A stretch of 64,000 nt of DNA from Garcia nutans (GCA_947685225.1 CANTUV010000007.1:13846501-13910500); one strand, 5' to 3'. Positions 9,872 through 23,517 are shown, numbered from the stretch's first letter. Notes: generated by a model not told the origin, from the letters alone. Program-made: numbers and translations.

Positions 9872-12560
9872 GGTATATTTGATGTGTACATAGGGTACAC
9901 ATGATATATAAATATATGGGTAAATGTATATGTTAAATATACATTATATATACATAATATATACATTACATAAACATATATGTAAAAGTATATGCAACAT
10001 ATAAGTAAAATATATGTATGTGACATATACATATACATAAAATATACACAACATATAAATGTGATATAAAGTGGTGTTGGGAAGATAGTAATTAAAATAA
10101 ATAAATACAGAAATAATAAAGAAGAGAAAAGTCAAAAAGTATGACAAATAATGTATGGATGGTAATTAAAGGAAATTAAATAAATAATAATAATTAATTA
10201 ATATATATTAATATTTATAGATGGGAATTAAGAAGAAACAAAAGGAAACTCTTCTTCTTCATTTTCAATGGATGGTAGTAGTAGAGAGAGAGAGAGAGAG
10301 AAAGAGAGTTGTTTCTACATACATCAAGTTTCACCAAAATTCTTAAGATTTCAAGTTGGTTTTGAAGAAAGATTAAAGTATCAAGTATGTATCCTTACTT
10401 TAAAACTTTAAATTCTTAGTTTAATTATTATATTAGGAATTGCAAGCGAGAGAGATTTTTTTAAAATTGTTAAAATGGATAGGAATAATGTTAAAATGAT
10501 GAGTATGTGATGAATTGATGGATAGTTGGTGGAAATTAGTATAAATAAAGAAAGTAGTATTATGGGTGGATTATGCCTAAATGAGGGTTTTGATATGAGC
10601 GGATTTAATTGTTGTAATGAAGTGATTTAATGTTATTTTAATATATACATGATGATTCTATGGTTAGAATTTTAATATGGATGAGTTTGGATGAATTTAG
10701 GGTTATGGAAAAATGAGGTTCAAAATTAAGGTTTTTAATATGGATCTTGATAATTATTTTAATGAGATGAATTAGTGTTGTTTTAATGTAAATGTTATGA
10801 TTTTAAAGTTGAAAAATGTGATATGAGTAGATTTTGGTGAAGTTAATGTTAATAGTTACATTATGTGAAATTTGGGTTTTTGAAAGATTTTTTCATAATT
10901 ATGGAATTGAATTGTTTTAATGTTATATTGATGTATAAGTGATGATTTTATAGTTAAAATTTGAAAATGAACTTGATAGAATGAAGTTTAAATAAGGTAG
11001 TAATGATGAAAATAGTATTGTGGCTGAATTTTTGGTAGAATTGATGGAAATGGTATTTGAATAATTAAAGTAAATTTAAATGGATTGTTAATGCTAAATT
11101 GGAACTTATAATATGGTTTAGGGTTGAGTAAATGGAAGTTATAAAATTAAAAAGAGAAAGGAAAATTGGTGAAGAAAGACTTGGGAGGTGTATTGCCCTA
11201 ATTGAGGTATGTACATACTTTGATAAATTAAAATATATTTGCATTTAATTTGGCTTAGCACATTTTGGTAGTGAATGTGCCAAGCTACTTAGTCATTTGA
11301 GTTGTAAAGTGCATTGACATATTGGTTGTGAATGGTGTAAATGTATGACGTGCATTATATTAAGCCATTACAAATGGCTAAAATGAGTAATATGCTATAA
11401 ATGAGAAAAATATGAAAATAGCCCAAAGTGTTTGGAAAATGTAGGCACATTGAAAAGGTGACGTACATTAATGAGAATTGATGAGTTATATTGAGCTAAG
11501 GCAATTATGCATGGTTATGGAAAGAAATGAGTAAATGAGATAATGTGAAAGAAAATGGACCATGGAAATGTGTTTAATGTGTGTGTTGCCTTATATAGTA
11601 TTTTGTTCTAGAGTTTTGTGCTTGGTGGCATGCCTATGATTTTTCTTCGAGCTAGATGTTAGGTGTCACCATTTTATAATTTGCCTTCAAACTAGACGTT
11701 GGGCGTCACTTGTATTGCTTTCGGGCGAGACATTGGGTGTCAATATGCCAAAATATTAACTCTAGAATTTGAATATTATATAGGGTCATTTGGGCCCAAT
11801 GCATGTAAATGTGACATATGATGGTTTCTAATAAATAAAATATATAAGTTTTATCATGTATTTAATCCTTATACTGTGAATTGAAAAGTAAAGGTATTTT
11901 GCATTGCTCTTTTAATTTTCCTTTTATATCAATGTACGTACTACTGAGCTTTCGAGCTTAGCGCGATAGTTTGTATTGTGCAGGTGTTAGAAGTGCAGAC
12001 CATAATGATTTGGACTGTGAGTGGAATTTGAAGTTGAGTTGTGCCATGAGACCTGACCTTGGTATTGGATTGCTTATAATGTAGATATATATATGTAGAG
12101 ATATACATATATATATATATAAGTATGTGTCAACTGTATTATATGTATTTGTATATAAAAAGGGTTTATGAACATGATTATGCAATTATAGTTTGTAAAT
12201 GTAAACAATTTACATTTCATATATTTGTAAATTACTCAAAAATGAAGGAATAAATGTTTGGAGAAATTATTGAGTATTGTGATGATAAAGAATATGGAAG
12301 TGCTTTTCAATGGCCAGGTTGTGTAATTTTGGTTTTGGATTTATTGAAATTACATATAAAACTCTGATAAATTTTTTCCAAAGATTTTCTTATTAAGATT
12401 TTCTTAAACACAAAAAATAAATGTATTTATTTAATAAGTTAGTCTATTAAAAATATAATTATTTTAATAATTGAGTATATAAGGTTTCCACAAGCTATTA
12501 TGATGGTACTCTTGTATCTTGTATATGTACTTTACATATACAGAGTATAAGGGTGTTACA
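9692..12560 (+). mobile_element. 5' LTR of non-coding Tekay-like element
   Basis: It starts TGTAATATTC and ends AAGGGTGTTACA. It contains a long (TA)n tract near 9840-9867, a (GA)n tract near 10284-10308, a donor-like TTGAG/GTATGTAC at 11217, a three-copy GAGCTAGACGTTRGGCGTCA-like repeat (about 11645-11740), a CTGAGCT/AGCTTAG hairpin at about 11943-11960 and a GTGCAGGTG acceptor-like box at 11979-11987. The right LTR is closely similar over its whole length. Confidence 0.9.
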
Positions 12561-12567
12561 TCTATTT

Positions 12568-12580
12568 TGGTTTCAGAGCC
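12568..12580 (+). other. Primer binding site (iMet-type)
   Basis: TGGTTTCAGAGCC lies 7 bp after the LTR end. It differs by one base from TGGTATCAGAGCC, the initiator-Met-complementary site seen at 23518. Confidence 0.8.
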
Positions 12581-15500
12581 TATGTTTGAGGTTCTCAACC
12601 TAGATAGGTTTTGAAAATGTGGAAGGAGAGTTTTGAAATAATGATTAGTACTTTAATACATGCATATGTATTGGCACCTGTGTTGATATCTGATTTAGCA
12701 ATGTCCATTCGATGTAATAGATATAAGTTGAGATAGCGTCTGGGACGTGTAGATAAGAGTGACACAGTGGAAGCGTCATTCTGGAGATTATAGATTAAAA
12801 ACTTTTATTTGAAATTAAGATTTATATTAATTCAGTTGGTGAATAAGTGACAGTAGGCAAATTATTTAAAAATGAAATAAAAAGCATGAGAGATGAGTAT
12901 TATAGTTGATGGAAATTCTGTATAGGTGCGGCAAAGTGATATTGCCTATATTCTTGGACTAATCTAGGGATGTTAAATGAGCTTGAAATTTTAATATGAC
13001 GTTTTTCTATATGTTAGAAAGTAATGTATGAAATTTCATAATTTTTAAATATGAATTATTATTAAAGAAAAATAGAAGAACACGTATTATTGGAGTAGTT
13101 GTAGCAACTCAGAATCTGTAGAAGTTAAGAAACATATTTAAAAACTAAAGCAAAACAACAATAAAAATTATAAAATTTTACATAAAATAGCATATGTATT
13201 TAACATATGGTTAAAATTTCATAAAATTTTATCAAGGTTTGATACTTGAAACAAATGGATAAACAAGTACTGCCAGAGAAATTATTAAAGAGACAGAATC
13301 TATGAGTTTGAAATTTTTAATTTTTAAAAATAGTAAATCAGCCTAGAAAAATCTAAAATTTTCAATATAAGTCCATATATGTGTCAAGTGCACATGGTTA
13401 AAAGTTTATAATCTTTTGTGAAGATTTGGTGATTAATAAAATGTTGAAATTGGAATTGACATCAAAGTTAGGAAGTTATGCAGATTTGCAGAATTAAGTA
13501 TCAAATTAATTTTATGTGACAAATGATTGAAGAAAATTATAAACATTTGCATATGGATTGGTACATGTTTGAAGAAGGGATGTGGAGTTTTTAATAAATT
13601 AGAACAAAGAGTTCAAAATTAAAATTAAAGAGAGAATTAGTATATATCAACTAATATTTTTGTTGTGGAAGTATATAAATGATTTATTAAAGTAATAAAT
13701 AGTATTGATTTAGTCTAGATTTACTTTGAGCGAATACAAGTTTTCACGTCGTTCCTTATTATGATCAATTAAAAAGTGAATTTATATAAATGTTTGGATG
13801 GATATAAATTATTTGTTATGTAATTATGTGTGAATACAAAGATTGATTTGAATTGGGTAGTGCAAGGTATTTTATGGTGTTCCTTAAGAATTTATCTATA
13901 AGATGATGGAAATATGAATGATAGTTTTGATTCAAAGGAATCATAAGTAAAGTCAATTATATTAGTAATTGCTAATTTATAATATTGAAATATGTATGTT
14001 TATGATGTTTGTAAGATAAAAGAAACATTAGAATAAGTATGTAGAAATTATGGTGGTGATTATTTGATTTGAGGTGCAAAGTGTTTTTGGAGGAAATTAT
14101 TGACGAATGTAATTAAGAAATTGAAATGAGTATATAATTTGAGTACAATAAAAAAATGCAGGTGATTAGGAAATATTGGAATTTTTTTTTGGAGAATAAA
14201 TAACTTAAGTATCAAAGTAAGAAAATTGATAGGATAACAATTGTTAGAGACTTCAAATAGTTTGGAAAAGAAGACAAATAAATAAAGAGGAGAAGAGAAG
14301 AAATAATAAAATGATGGTAGTTATATATTAAAAATAGTGGGTATGTATATATATATACACATTGTATTCTTATTGTATACCTAATGACAATGCCATGTGA
14401 TGGCTTATATTAATTTGAAATTATATATAAAGGAATTTGAATAGTTGAAATAAATTGATTGCTAGAGTTAAGAGGAATAAATGAATATATATAGAGAGAA
14501 CACGATCAGAATCAAGATTGATATATTAGATTATTATTGGAGTTAAAGGAAAAGATATTTATGGATTGAATTTAGTGTATACTGAGGTTTAGCAAGGAAA
14601 TTTGATGGGAAAAATAACTTATTGAATGGAGAAATCTCGATAAAAGCAAAGACTTCATAAGATATTTAATAAATGTATTTGAACATTCAAGTAGGTAAAT
14701 GTATTAAAAGAGTAAACAAATATTACTTTTACAAGATTAGTAAACCAATATGATATAATACTAAGGGAAAATTAAGAGAATGGTAGTAAGAGAGTGAATG
14801 GTAGTAAGAGAGTGAATGAAAAGCTAGAAAAATAAATTAAAAGAATCAAATAAATGGTATGAGTAAATGTCTGTGAATAAAGTCTAAATATACAGGTTGT
14901 ATATCTAATATACATTTAACAATAATATCATTTGATGATTTCAAATAATTAGTTATAAGAATATAGAAATGTGAGGTAATTTAAATCATATTAATTTTAA
15001 TGCTTAAAGAGAAGGAAGCCATTGTTTGTAAAGAAAATTTGGTGAAGACCACATCATAGTATAATGTGTTAATATTAATAATGAGGAAAAAGACAATTGA
15101 AGGATTAGGTTAAGTGCATAAAGAGACTGGATAGTATGTTTAAAGGGGATAATAAAGTTTTGGTGAAAAAATGTAAGATTGTACAATAAGATTTAGTGTT
15201 CAGTAATTGTGGTTATTGTTATTATGCGGTATTACAAATATCTATTTGTGAATATAGAAAGGAAATAAATAAACATGTGTATATTTTAAAAATGATTATA
15301 GTGAATGGTACTCAATTCTAAAATTTAGATTGATATTCTTAAATTTAAAGGTTATGAAATTATTTGAATCAGAAAGAAAAATATGTATTAGTTGGTAGAA
15401 AGAAAAATATGTATTACTTGGTAGACAGGAAGAAAATATAATTCCACAAAGAATTTATGTGATACATGGGAATTACTATATTACAAGTGTGAATGGTGGA

Positions 15501-16436
15501 AAAAGACTCTTTACTTAGTATTATGATTTATATTGATTAATCTTTGATGGATGTATATGTTATTGATATAAATTTTAAGTCTTTAGAGTAAGGTGTGATA
15601 GTTATTAATCATTAAAGGTATGGAAAAGGTGAAAAATAAACAAATAATAAGGTGTGAAAAAAATAATAATAAATATGTTTTTGGATATTTAAGAGATGTG
15701 AAAATTTAATATTGGATGTATAATTATTTCATAATAAATGGATTTTAATTTATTTTATGAATAGTATTTGGTGATTAATCAAAACATGAATCATTTGATT
15801 TAAGTGGATGGAATTAAACAAAACATGATGAATAAATTTGAGGACTAATTGTAATTGATATTGGATTATCAAAGAAGGCAATGAGATCAATTCATTGGGT
15901 GAATTTGAAAAGTATGATTTATAAGAAGTGAGTTTGACCTTTATATGTATAAAAAATATATAGCTGGGAATTAAAGAATTTGAAAGATAATGATAGAAAT
16001 GATATGAAATGCATGGGTATATTGTTATATTGAACAACTGAGTTTGTGGCTAGAGTTCTGAGTTAATATGTACAATATAAATGTTTAGTTAATGTTACAT
16101 GAATACTTAATGATAGGTATTTATCTGTAATTGACTAATAAAGAGAAGTATGAATTTAGAATCTAATTGTATTTTTGGAGAACTAGAAACTACATGTATA
16201 TTAAATATAAATAAGTGGAGAATTTATATTTATTAATGTTCTTTATGATTGACAAATAGTTAAGAGTATCTATAAATGGGAGAGTAAAAGATTATATGGT
16301 TAGTAATAATGATAGATTGTGATAATAATTTGGTATTTAATTATGCAGTAAGCGAAGATTAATATTTAATTTTAGTGAAATTTAATTACTATAGTAGGTA
16401 ATTTTCGAGGACGAAATTTTTTAAGGGTGAGAGAAT
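12581..16436 (+). other. Internal region without recognisable coding sequence
   Basis: About 3.9 kb of AT-rich sequence lies between the primer site and the 3' LTR. The first 160 bp resemble the leader of the Tekay element at 23531-23690. No gag zinc knuckle, RT or integrase motif is visible in any frame. The last 40 bp hold the Tekay polypurine region (AAGGGTGAGAGAA). Confidence 0.7.
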
Positions 16437-19298
16437 TGTAATATTCATAATCTTGGAGAAATTAAATAAGTATTCGGAGGTAAAGATATTGTATATTTCT
16501 AATGTATACCTAATATATACAGTGTATACATATTATATATATAAGTATGTTGGTTATATGTATATATATTATCTACTTGATATATATATATATATATAAC
16601 ATAGGGTATATTTGATGTGTACATAGGATACACATGATATATAAATATATGGGTAAATATATATATTAAATATACATAACATATATATAGTATATACATT
16701 ACATAAACATATACATAAAAGTATATGTAACATATAAGTAAAATATATGTGATATATACATATACATAAAATATACACAACATATAAATGTGAAATAAAG
16801 TGGTGTTGGGAATATAGTAATTAAAATAAATAAATAAATAAATAATAAAGAAGAGAAAAGTCAAAAAATATGACAAATAATGTATGGATGGTAATTAAAG
16901 GAAATTAAATAAATAATAATTAATTAATATATATTAATATTTATGGATAGGAATTAAGAAGAAACAAAAGGAAACTCTTCTTCTTCTTCATTTTCAATGG
17001 ATGACCGTAGTGGAGAGAGAGAGAGAGAGAGAGAGAGAGTTGTTTCTACTTACATCAAGTTTCACCAAAATTTAAGATTTCAAGTTGCTTTTGAAGAAAG
17101 ATTAAAGTATCAAGTAAGTATCCTTACTTTAAAGCTTTAAATTCTTAGTTTTATTGTTATGTTAGGAATTGCTAGAGAGAGAGATTTAAATTGTTAAAAT
17201 GGATAGAAATGATGTTAAAATGACGAGTATGTGATGAATTAATGGATAGTTGGTTGAGATTAGTATAAATGAAGGAAGTAGTATTATGGGTGGATTATGC
17301 CTAAACGAGGGTTTTGATATAGGCGGATTTAATTGTTGTAATGAAGTGATTTAATGTTATTTTAATGTATAAATGATGATTTTATGGTTAGAATTTTGAT
17401 ATGGATGAGTTTGGATGAATTTAGGGTTATGAAAAAATGAGGTTCAAAATTAAGGTTTTTAATATGGATCTTGATAATTATTTTAATGAGATGAATTAGT
17501 GTTGTTTTAATGCAAATGTTATGATTTTAAGGTTGAAAACGTGATGTGAGTAGATTTTAGTGAAGTTAATGTTAATAGTTACATTATGTGAAATTTGGGT
17601 TTTTGAAAGAGATTTTTATAATTATGGAATTGAATTGTTTTAATGTTATATTGATGTATAAGTGATGATTTTATGGTTAAAAGTTAAAAATGAACATGAT
17701 AGAATGAAGTTTATATAAGGTAGTAATGGTGAAAATAGTATTTTGGTTGAATTTTTGGTAGAATTGATATAAATGGTATTTGAATAATTAAAGTAAATTT
17801 AAATGGATTGTTAATGCTAAATTGGAATATAATATGGTTTAGGGATGAGTAAATGGAAGTTATAAAGTTAAATAGAGAAAGGCAAATTGGTGAAGAAAGA
17901 CTTGGGAGGTGTATTGCCCTAATTGAAGTATGCACATACTTTGATGAATTAAACATATTTGCACTTAATTTGTCTTAACACATTTTGATAGTGAATGTGC
18001 CAAGCTACTTAATCATTTGAGTTATAAAGTGCATTGGCATGTTGGTTGTGAAATGGTGTAAATGTATGATGTGCATTATGTTAAGCCATTACAAATGGCT
18101 AAAATGAGTAATATGCTATAAATGAGAAAAATATGAAAATAGCCCAAAGTGTTTGGGAAATGTAGACACATTGAAAAGGTGACATGCATTAATGAAAATT
18201 GATGAGTTATATTGAACTAAGGCAATTATGCATGGTTATGGAAAGAAATGAGTAAATGAGATAATGTGAAAGCAAATGGACCATGGAAATGTGTTTGATG
18301 TGTGTGTTGCCTTATATAATATTCTGTTCTAGAGTTTTGTGCTTGGCTGCATGCCTATGATTTTTCTTCGAGCTAGACGCTAGGCGTCACCATTTTATAA
18401 TTTACCTTCGAACTAGACGCTAGGCGTCACTTGTACTGCCTTTGGGCTAGATATTGTGTGTCAATATGCCAAAATATTAACTCTGGAATTTGAATATTAT
18501 ATAGGGTCATTTGGGCCCAATGCATGTGAACGTAACATATGATGGTTTCTAATAAATAAAGTATATAACTTTTATCATGCATTTGATTGTGATACTGTGA
18601 ATTGAAAAGTAAAGGTATTTTGCATTGCTCTTTTAATTTTCCTTTTATATTAAAGTACATACTACTGAGCTTTCGAACTTAGCGTGATAGTTTGTATCGC
18701 GCAAGTGTTTGAAGTGCAGACCAAAATGATTCGGACTGTGAGTGGAATTTGAAGTTTAGTTGTGCCACGAGACCTGAACTTGGTGTTGGATTGCATATCA
18801 TGTAGATATATATATATATATATATGTAGAGATATACATATATGTACAAGTATGTGTCAACTGTATTATATGTATTTGTTTATGAACATGATTATAGAAT
18901 TATAGTTTATAAATGTAAACAATTTACTTTTCATATATTTGTAAATTACTCAGAAATGAAGGAATAAATGTTTGGAGAAATTATTGAGTATTGTGATGAT
19001 AAAGAATCTGGAAGTAATTTTCAATGGCCAGGTTGTGCAATTTTTGTTTTGGATTTATTGAAATTACAGATAAAACTCTTACGAATTTTTCTTAGAGATT
19101 TTCTTATAAAGATTTTTTGAAACACTAAATATAAATGTATTTATTTAATAAGGTAGTCTATTAAAAATGTAATTATTTTAATAATTGAGTATATAAGGTT
19201 TTCATAAGCAATTATGATGGTACTCTTGTATGTTGTATATGTACTTTACATATACGGAATATATGCACTGTACGTACATAGAGTATAAGGGTGTCACA
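16437..19298 (+). mobile_element. 3' LTR of non-coding Tekay-like element
   Basis: It pairs with 9692-12560. It ends GGTGTCACA, a one-base change from TGTTACA. The donor-like and acceptor-like sites carry G-to-A changes (TTGAAGTATG at about 17923, CGCGCAAGTG at about 18700), consistent with decay of methylated cytosines on the other strand. Confidence 0.9.
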
Positions 19299-19848
19299 TA
19301 AAACTCATTCAAAGAACCCAGTCATAAAAAATATTCCCATTCAACAGAAAAAGCACCGAAAATTTGAAAAAAAAAAGAGAAAAAAAATAAAAACTTCTAT
19401 AATTTACTTACTTGAAATGCACAAAATTTCCAATAAAAAACCCTTAAGCACAAAATCGGCGGGCCATATAGAATAGAAATGGAAAAAAATTCAATCAAAA
19501 ATTAAAATAAATTATTCAACTATATAGAAGAAAAAAAAAAGAAAATATATTGAAACTAAAACAAATTAAAAATGAAATGAAAAAAATTATACAAATACAT
19601 ATTATAAAATTTAAAAAAATAAAAGAAAATAAACTCATGGAGGTGGCGACCGGAGATGGATGAGAACGAGAAAGAGAAGAAGAGAGAGAGGGGGAGAATG
19701 ATAGAGAAAGAAAAAGAAGAAGAGTGAGGGGGAGAAGAAAGAAATCTTTTTTTTTATGTAGGGTTAAAATTATCGATAGACACTTATTTTTATCGGTAAG
19801 TTTTTGTAATTTTTTATATTAGTGTTTGCACTTCACCGATATATATTG

Positions 19849-19864
19849 ATTTTTATTAGTAGTG
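19849..19864 (-). repeat. Possible CACTA transposon terminus
   Basis: Read on the minus strand, 19864 to 19849 is CACTACTAATAAAAAT, which fits the terminal inverted repeat of plant CACTA (En/Spm) elements. The duplicate copy at about 9395 lacks the roughly 220 bp to its left (about 19643-19864), which fits an insertion. No matching CACTA start is visible at the other edge, so the element would be truncated. Confidence 0.4.
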
Positions 19865-19907
19865 GTATAAATAGAAGCATCTTTTCTAGATTAAAGTTTG
19901 CAAATTT

Positions 19908-20511
19908 ACCGACAAATGTAATATTTTCTCCGTGATAAGGATGTTTGTTATGCCACTATCCATTAATTTTCCCGAGAGAATATGCTACCTCTGAGTAACT
20001 TGTAGTGCTAAAAATCTTGCCTGAATTTAATATTTTAAAAAATTACCAATAGATATAGTATTATTTCGGTAATAGGGACGTTTGATATACTACTATCCAT
20101 TAATTTATAGAGAGAATACACTATCTGTCGGTAAATTGTCCCATTCAAAATCCCTCTTGAATATTCTAAAAAATTACCAACAAATGTAGAATTCTCTTTG
20201 TAATAGGGAAATATGATATGCTACTATCCATTAATTTTTTGAGAGAATATGCTATCTTTCGGTGACTTGTGGTGCTCAAAATCCCATCAAAGCTTAATAT
20301 TTTAAAAAATTACCAACGGATATAGTATTCTCTCGATAATAAGAATGTTTGACATGCCACCATCCATTAATTTACCAACAGAATATGCTATCTTTTGGTA
20401 ACTTGTGGAGCTCAAAATTCCTCCTGAATTTAATATTCTAAAAAAATTACCAACAAATGTTGCATTCTCTTGGTAATAGGGACATCTAATATGTCACTAT
20501 CCATTAATGTA
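19908..20511 (+). repeat. 131-137-bp minisatellite, ~4.5 units
   Basis: Unit starts (ACCRAYRRATRTAG-like) are at 19908, 20045, 20176, 20312 and 20449. Each unit contains CACTATCCATTAAT and GAGAATATGCTATC-like motifs and ends in TTAATATTYTAAAAAATT. Confidence 0.88.
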
Positions 20512-20966
20512 AAAAAAAAGTGATGGAAACAAAATGAGGTTTTCTAACAAAATTTTTGTCTTAGCCTTGTTTGGTAGCCGAGAAAACCAAGTAATGGAAA
20601 GAAAATAAGGTTGTCTAATGAAATTTTATACTATGTATATTTCTAACCTTGTAGCCATGGGAATCACCAAATGTTAGACTGATTTGGTCTCTGGTAGAAG
20701 ATGAAGAAGAGCAGCTGGTCTTATTCACAACTTTGTAAGAATAACTTTTTGCAACTTGAGTTGTACTATGAAGGATCTTAGGACATGAGACTCTAGAGAA
20801 GAGAGCGATCTAATAGTAGCAGGAGAAAAATATTATGGAGAAGAGACAATGACCATTTTGTTTAGCTTTGCAAATGTTGGGATCCATCACAGTGAGTAGG
20901 TTCATCTTATCAATACTCATTAATTTATATATGGATCATGTGTGTGTGTTTTTGACTCATTATAGT

Positions 20967-23510
20967 TGTAACATCTGTAAATTTGTTAAAATATTAGAAT
21001 AAAAATTTAATAAAAATTAAATAAATAATTTAGAAAGTTAAATAATGTATTAGAAGTATGAAAATGTAAATGTGTATGTACAATATAAAGAAAATATACA
21101 TTAGATACATAATGTACACATGATATCTACCTAACATATACACTTTTAGAAAAAGACAAAGTTAGATAAAAAATTTAAAAAAAATAAAAAATTATAATAA
21201 ATAAATTAAATATAATTAATTTGAATTTAAATTAAGATAATTATGGATAGGAAAGATAAAAAATATCACATTATTTTAATATTTAGTTATTTAGTAAATA
21301 CATATATAAATTAGGGGTATTTTAGGAAAGTAAAAAATATAAAAGGCAAGCATCTTCTTCCTTCTCCATATTTGGACGAATTTTGAAGGTTTAGGGGAGG
21401 ATTGTCTTCTTCCAAATACTCAAAATTTCACCAAGTTCTTAAGGATTAAAGGTGGTTTTGAAGGATTTTCAAGTAATAGGTAAGGATTCTTTGAATTTTA
21501 TTAAGTTTTCTTTGAATTTTATTAAGTTTTCTTTCAATATATGAATATATAGAAATTAGACTTTTGATGGAGGTGTGTTTTAATTTGTTATAAGGATATG
21601 GAAAGTATTCTTTTGATGTGGGAATTATGATTTTAAATTTAGATTAAAGAAAAAGATAAATTTGGTTAGAGTTTGGAAGAAGTAGCATTGAATTTAGGAT
21701 TTTATTAAAGTATGGATAATCATTTGATTTTAAGATTTAAATATGTTATTAAATGATTTTAATAATAGAAACGAACTCAAATTGACAATTAGAATTAAAT
21801 AGAATGAAGAACCAAAATTAGAGAAGCTTAGGGAAAATGTTAAAATTTTCAAGAAAATATGGTACATTAAAATTTAATGCCTATAAAATGTTAAAATATG
21901 ATTCTAGTAATATATATAAGTTTTAAATTCAATTTGTAAATAAGTAAAATTTATTTTCAAGTTTAAAGTCCATTAGAGCAAGAAAAGGAAAAATTGAAGG
22001 AACATATTTTAAATTAAAATTTAGCAGTTAAAACATTTAAAAATGTGATGCTAATTAATTATATACATTCACATTTTGAATAGATATTGAATAGATAGAA
22101 ATTCTATCAACCTAGCAGTGTTAGGCTATAAGGAGTTTTGAAGTGTAGTAGAGCTTTGGCTCTCATTCTTGGGTTAAAGAGGTTAGTACATGCTTGGATA
22201 TTGAATTTAATTAATTTATTGATTTTAAGCATAATACATTATATTTATTAAATGTGCTATACAACTTGATTTATGTGACTGTGTGTGTATGGCATTGTTG
22301 AAAGTAATAATGTTTGATTTGCATTGTCTATGGCATGGTAAGGCATTGGAGAATGGATAAATGTAATGTGTGTGCAAAATGTGAAAAGTACAAATGTGCA
22401 CTAAAATGTGGAAGTAAGCCACATTTGTTTTAAATGTGATAATGATGTGTTTTAAGAGTCAACAATATTTAAAAGAATGAGAAATATAGAATAAGAGAAC
22501 ATGTGTTTGCATGCCACCATATGTAGAGTCTAGTTCGAGATTATTGTTATTTAATTTTTATGCCTTCGGGTGAGACACATTGATGTCATATACTTATTAC
22601 GATTTTGGATGAGACACACTGGTGTCATAGACTTATTATGCCTTCGGGTGAGACATGCTAGTGTCACATATGAATGAGATAGCCCAAGATAATATTTCTG
22701 GAATTAGACTGATAAATGAGGATTTTAGAGTCCAATGTGTGTGGATGGATAATATGTTAAATAAAAATGATATGTTTTATGTGACATTTGAATTATAGTG
22801 CATTATAGGCATTATGTATGCAATATGATTTATTTTATATCAAAGTATGTACCACTGGGGGAAATGATTAGCACAAATGTTTTTCGTCGCGCAAGTAATA
22901 GGGTAGACTTGTATAGTATTGCTAGACCACACCAGGTCTAGGCTATAGTTAGTTGTTGTGAAGATTGTAGCGCTGCCATGGACCAGTGCTAAATGCATTT
23001 CATGTATACACTTTAAACTTTTGAAACGTATTTAAGATTGTACATTATATTTATAAACATGTATATGATATTAATTATAAAGATTTTCTTTTGTGTTAAA
23101 TTTTGGAAATTAAAAAAATGAGACATATGTATATATATATAAATGGATGTATATTTTGTGAAATGTTGATGGATTTGAGCCATTTGGCAATGGGTGTATT
23201 GAATGAATATATGGGAGTTTATTTTTAATGCAGGTTGTGAAATTTGAAATTTGGGATTATCAGAAATACAGATAAAACTTTGGAGAATTTTTTCAAAATT
23301 TTTTTATTTAAAATATGCATTTTTGGTTATTTAAAATTAATAATAAATATTTTTATTTGTTGTTTAAATTACGTTTTAAGTTTAAAATATTTTCTTAAAA
23401 ATATAGAATTTTGGAAAGACTGAAAACCGTGGCATTCTTGTACTGTATATGTGTATTTTGCATATAATGAGTATATGTATTATATGTATATAGGGCATAA
23501 ACGTGTTACA
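20967..23510 (+). mobile_element. 5' LTR of interrupted Tekay element (2544 bp)
   Basis: It begins TGTAACATCTG and ends ACGTGTTACA, directly before the primer site. It carries a donor-like AGAG/GTTAGTAC at 22182, about four GAGACACAYTGGTGTCATA-like repeats (22555-22675) and a degraded GCGCAAGTA box at about 22890. Confidence 0.88.
22555..22675 (+). repeat. GGGTGAGACAC...GTGTCA repeats in LTR slot
   Basis: Several imperfect units of about 45 bp, each with a GAGACAC arm and a TGTCATA arm. They lie between GCATGCC (22509) and TCCAATGTGTG (22731), the slot occupied by other repeats in the other Tekay LTRs. Confidence 0.7.
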
Positions 23511-23517
23511 TTTATTT

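Larger units (their letters stand above)
9692..19298 (+). mobile_element. Complete non-coding Tekay-like LTR element
   Basis: Two LTRs (9692-12560 and 16437-19298) flank 3.9 kb. A perfect 5-bp target duplication, TAAAA, sits at 9687-9691 and 19299-19303. The primer site TGGTTTCAGAGCC (12568-12580) and the tail TTTTCGAGGACGAAATTTTT before the 3' LTR place it in the Tekay group. The leader resembles that of the element at 20967, up to a gag-start-like GCGTCTGGGACG near 12737, but beyond that I find no gag or pol motif in any frame. It is therefore a non-autonomous derivative of the large-LTR type (LARD-like), or one that lost its coding region. Confidence 0.88.
19299..20966. other. Non-coding region between LTR elements
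   Basis: It holds the remainder of the interrupted duplication (19299-19640), a purine-rich stretch (19655-19740), a CACTA-like terminus ending at 19864 and the minisatellite at 19908-20511. Nothing is recognised in 20512-20966, which is less AT-rich and could hold a gene fragment that I cannot identify. Confidence 0.65.

Noticed and set aside
9817..10147. Tyr/Ile-rich minus-strand open frames, also at 16499-16876
   Set aside because: They are translations of (TA)n-like LTR sequence, repeated in both LTRs of one element, with no protein character.
20512..20966. Possible host gene fragment, because it is less AT-rich than its surroundings
   Set aside because: No open frame of note, no domain motif and no convincing splice structure; left as unassigned.
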